This document shows, piece after piece, positions 63,488 to 64,000 of a stretch of 64,000 nucleotides of DNA (positions within the stretch are counted from its first letter, which is position 1; each line of letters begins with the position of its first letter). Source of the DNA: Cyanophora paradoxa. Taxonomy: Eukaryota > Glaucocystophyceae > Cyanophorales > Cyanophoraceae. The notes beneath the pieces are model-generated. The model worked only from the letters and a program-made list of their open reading frames with translations, searched no databases and was not told the DNA's origin. The position numbers and the translations under genes are program-made. The stretch is from assembly GCA_004431415.1 (NCBI GenBank), contig QPMI01000445.1, positions 124,001 to 188,000 on the forward strand, given 5' to 3'.

Positions 63488-64000
63488 TCAACGGCCCAGC
63501 ATGGCAGCAAGCTTGCAGGGCAGGCAGAGGGAGTTCACTGGGTGGGACGAGGGTCCGAGGGCCCCGCTGGACGAGACGGGGACGACAGAGAACGCAGTCA
63601 TCTGCCCCGTGGGGAGGTCGTCGAAGTTGAACGCGGTCTGTGAGCCGGGCACGGTGCCGACGGGCAAGCCATCCTTGAGGACCATGTAATGGGTTGGCGC
63701 CCCCGTCGACGGGTGCTCCCACGTGAGCGTTCCTGTCGTGTTGGACACGATGCCTTGGTCCACGTTCGTGAGCTGGACGTTGGACGGGGCGGAGGGGTGC
63801 GGGGCAGGAAGACCCTTCGAAGCTGCATCGCCCACGCCATCCGAAGACGGCACCACGACTGGCGCAGAGCGGCCGGCGGGCGAGGGCCCATCGGTCGTGA
63901 TCGGCGTGATTTCCACCTTTGCACCAGCAGGGATGTTCGAGATGGGGTACTCGTTGATCTGTCCACCCGATGGGGGCAGGGTCGCAACGGGGTTGCCGTT
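63488..64000 (-). CDS. Fibronectin type III-like protein (partial, 5' part beyond the right edge)
   Basis: The minus-strand frame is open from the window edge to TGA at 63488-63490. It encodes the end of one beta-sandwich repeat (INEYPISNIPAGAKVEITPI) and a full fibronectin type III-like repeat: SNVQLTNVDQGIV, GTLTWEHPSTGAPTHYMVL with the conserved Trp, and a Tyr-x-Val strand. GTVPGSQTAFNFDDLPTG and TAFSVVPVSSSG complete it, followed by a short Cys-containing tail (LCLPCKLAAMLGR). Such repeats occur in surface or secreted proteins; no catalytic domain is visible. Base composition is moderate and no intron is seen. The stop lies 126 bp from the right end of the retrotransposon. Confidence 0.75.
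   Translation of the reverse strand, partial: NGNPVATLPPSGGQINEYPISNIPAGAKVEITPITTDGPSPAGRSAPVVVPSSDGVGDAASKGLPAPHPSAPSNVQLTNVDQGIVSNTTGTLTWEHPSTGAPTHYMVLKDGLPVGTVPGSQTAFNFDDLPTGQMTAFSVVPVSSSGALGPSSHPVNSLCLPCKLAAMLGR

Noticed and set aside
1-64000. CRISPR arrays, bacterial operons or prokaryotic contamination
   Set aside because: Genes carry spliceosomal introns and eukaryotic families (TTLL, calcineurin, F-box, CST). No regularly spaced repeat-spacer arrays are present.

Overview
This window is nuclear DNA of a unicellular eukaryote, most likely a very GC-rich flagellated microalga such as a haptophyte. I reach the lineage only by inference. Protein-coding genes are densely packed and split by many short introns (about 34 to 130 nt). 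Introns are C-rich on the sense strand, have a CTGAC- or CTAAC-like branch site close to the acceptor, and end in GCAG. Donors are GTGCGC, GTCCGC, GTACCC or, very often, non-canonical GC. Genes alternate strands, with compact divergent and convergent spacers. A tubulin glycylase implies axonemes. A PIN-LIKES carrier, calcineurin A, TEN1, a CHASE4-like receptor and an F-box protein all fit a free-living eukaryote.

Layout. 1-3420: ribokinase (minus, runs off the left edge), a DoxX-type membrane protein and a monothiol/dithiol-type glutaredoxin with a CPYC site. 3612-8209: a TTLL3/8-type tubulin glycylase (minus) divergent from a TEN1-like CST subunit (plus). 9499-13616: an ABCG half-transporter (minus). 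14377-22552: a large type I surface protein, a repeat-rich coiled-coil reading frame on the other strand, and a truncated second copy of the middle of the surface-protein gene. 22780-25429: mitochondrial GABA transaminase. 26053-30909: a CHASE4-like/HAMP/class III cyclase-homology protein that has lost key catalytic residues. 31534-40096: an F-box protein, a PIN-LIKES carrier (minus) and calcineurin A. 40783-45195: a large unrecognised gene. 45718-48956 (minus): a fused CDP-alcohol phosphotransferase and phosphocholine/phosphoethanolamine cytidylyltransferase, the last two Kennedy-pathway steps in one polypeptide. 49050-50366: an EGF-rhomboid intramembrane protease. 51063-53749: an unrecognised acidic nuclear-type protein (minus). 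54079-56533: sulfite oxidase. 57495-63362: a tyrosine-recombinase (DIRS-order) retrotransposon with split direct repeats. 63488-64000: the 3' end of a fibronectin type III-like gene (minus).

The genes are mostly unrelated housekeeping, signalling and membrane functions and do not form a pathway cluster. The notable systems are the bifunctional Kennedy-pathway fusion, the DIRS-like element whose internal B1-A2 junction carries an inverted repeat split between its two ends, the degenerate cyclase receptor, and the widespread GC-AG introns. Exon boundaries were inferred by eye from reading-frame continuity and splice-site pattern. Gene ends are more certain than every internal junction.
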